Shown in pieces: positions 63,210 to 64,000 of a DNA stretch of 64,000 nucleotides. Origin of the DNA: Charina bottae. Its lineage: Eukaryota; Chordata; Lepidosauria; Squamata; Charinaidae. The notes below the pieces were generated by a model that saw only the letters and a list, made by a program, of their open reading frames with translations, had not been told where the DNA came from and did no database searches. The stretch spans positions 36,357,914-36,421,913 of the forward strand of contig JALMGJ010000002.1 in assembly GCA_023362775.1 (NCBI GenBank), given 5' to 3'. Each line of letters opens with the position of its first letter. Within the stretch, counting starts at the first letter, position 1. The position numbers were made by a program, and so were the translations under genes.

Positions 63210-63690
63210 GTGCTGAAAAAATGGACATACGACTGGTCTTCAAAGTTCTGGCCATCACAGCGTCCCCACGGTCACATGATCACGATCCGGGCGCTTGTTT
63301 GCCTGGATTATGACGTCACAGGGAGCCACGGTCATGTGATCGTCCTTTGCAAGCTTCCCTGCCAGCTTCCAACAAGCAAAGTCAATGGGGAAGCTGGCAG
63401 GGAAGGTCGCAAGTTGCTCCAGTAAGTAACTTTGAAGACCAGTCATATGTCCGCTTTCTCTCCTGCCCGCAGCACCCCCTGCCCACACACAGCCCCTGCT
63501 GGCATCCCCTACCCCTCCACGGCACCCCCGCACTCCTTACCTGGGACTCCCACCTCTTCCCGCTTAACAACCCGCACATCTTGGGGTTACGACGGCAACC
63601 GGGACTGCCCAGAATTGCCATTGCTAAGCGATACGGTCATGTGACACCTGGTCCCAATTGCCGTTGTAACCCAAGAACTACCTGCACTTC
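63210..63690. mobile_element. Divergent copy of the mariner-type element
   Basis: Shares CGGTCACATGATCACGATCC, GGGCGCTTG and CTTAACAACC-like phrases with 5575 and 61,806, but the ends are decayed and a foldback (TTCAAAGT...ACTTTGAAGACCAGTC) is present. It lies about 100 bp after exon 10. Confidence 0.55.
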
Positions 63691-63839
63691 ATAACTCTCA
63701 CATTTTCTCATTTTTATGTAATTCGGCAAAACTGGTTGATAGATGCGGCCTGCACCTTGACTGGTGGATACCGTTGTGTATATCCTTGGGCCCTTTGAAG
63801 ATACCCCTGGTCTAAATGGTCCCTTTGAAGTTGGTGGTG

Positions 63840-64000
63840 ATAATTTTTTGCCTTTCTATACCATTTTGCCCTGGAAAAGTCTCATATGAGAATTTTCCCT
63901 GATTTTTTCCACCCCAACAACCCTGGGAGGTAGGTTGGACAGAGAGAGGGCAACTGGCCCAAAGTCATCCAGTGCTCTCCTGATCAAGTAGGGCCTTGAA
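63840..64000 (-). mobile_element. CORE-type SINE fragment at window edge
   Basis: On the minus strand the core GACTTTGGGCCAGTTGCC and tail CCTCCCAGGGTTGTTGGGG are recognisable. It continues past the window. Confidence 0.6.

Overview
This window looks like nuclear DNA from a squamate reptile (lizard or snake). The evidence is a split vertebrate flotillin-1 gene with canonical GT-AG introns, set in a dense mix of repeats typical of squamates: BovB/RTE LINEs, tRNA-headed SINEs whose tails resemble BovB, L1, L2/CR1-type LINEs, Penelope-like elements, many short hAT elements with exact 8-bp target duplications, and long tetra- and pentanucleotide arrays. No bacterial or plasmid signature was seen.

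Layout. 1-40,441 holds no cellular gene that I can support. It is layered repeats: CORE-type SINE tandem arrays (about 927-1500 and 24,690-25,450), hAT elements (3534, 8454, 11,246, 22,360, 29,723, 36,255, 38,362), a large 5'-truncated BovB copy (9265-11,180, minus), a decayed RTE LINE split by a SINE (20,200-22,040), a solo LTR with a 5-bp duplication (22,690-23,432), a Penelope-like element in two opposed copies (30,640-32,640), an L1 fragment (32,650-33,900) and microsatellites. 40,442-49,454 is a minus-strand class I (gammaretrovirus-like) provirus. It has near-identical 882-bp LTRs, a tRNA-Gly-like primer site, one long ORF joining Gag directly to RNase H and integrase (protease and nearly all of reverse transcriptase are missing), and an env gene with an in-frame stop just before its membrane anchor. 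49,441-49,790 is a polypyrimidine tract. About 49,790-50,200 is a CpG-rich stretch that I read as the probable FLOT1 promoter and first non-coding exon. 54,043-63,108 holds ten coding exons of FLOT1 on the plus strand, about 363 of roughly 427 codons; the last exons lie beyond position 64,000.

How the parts relate. FLOT1 is the only cellular gene and appears intact as far as it goes: splice sites, phases and reading frame are consistent throughout. Its introns have taken up a solo LTR, CR1, L2, hAT, RTE, Penelope, SINE and mariner-type insertions. The provirus is young and sits just upstream of the FLOT1 CpG-rich region, transcribed away from it. It carries cis signals and a Gag-integrase reading frame but no polymerase, so if it was copied in this form it depended on a helper. 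The most unusual points are the Gag-RNaseH-integrase fusion, the anchor-less Env, a set of hammerhead-like motifs with covarying stems in the Penelope termini, the opposed Penelope copies, and a hAT-like element built from two long hairpins.
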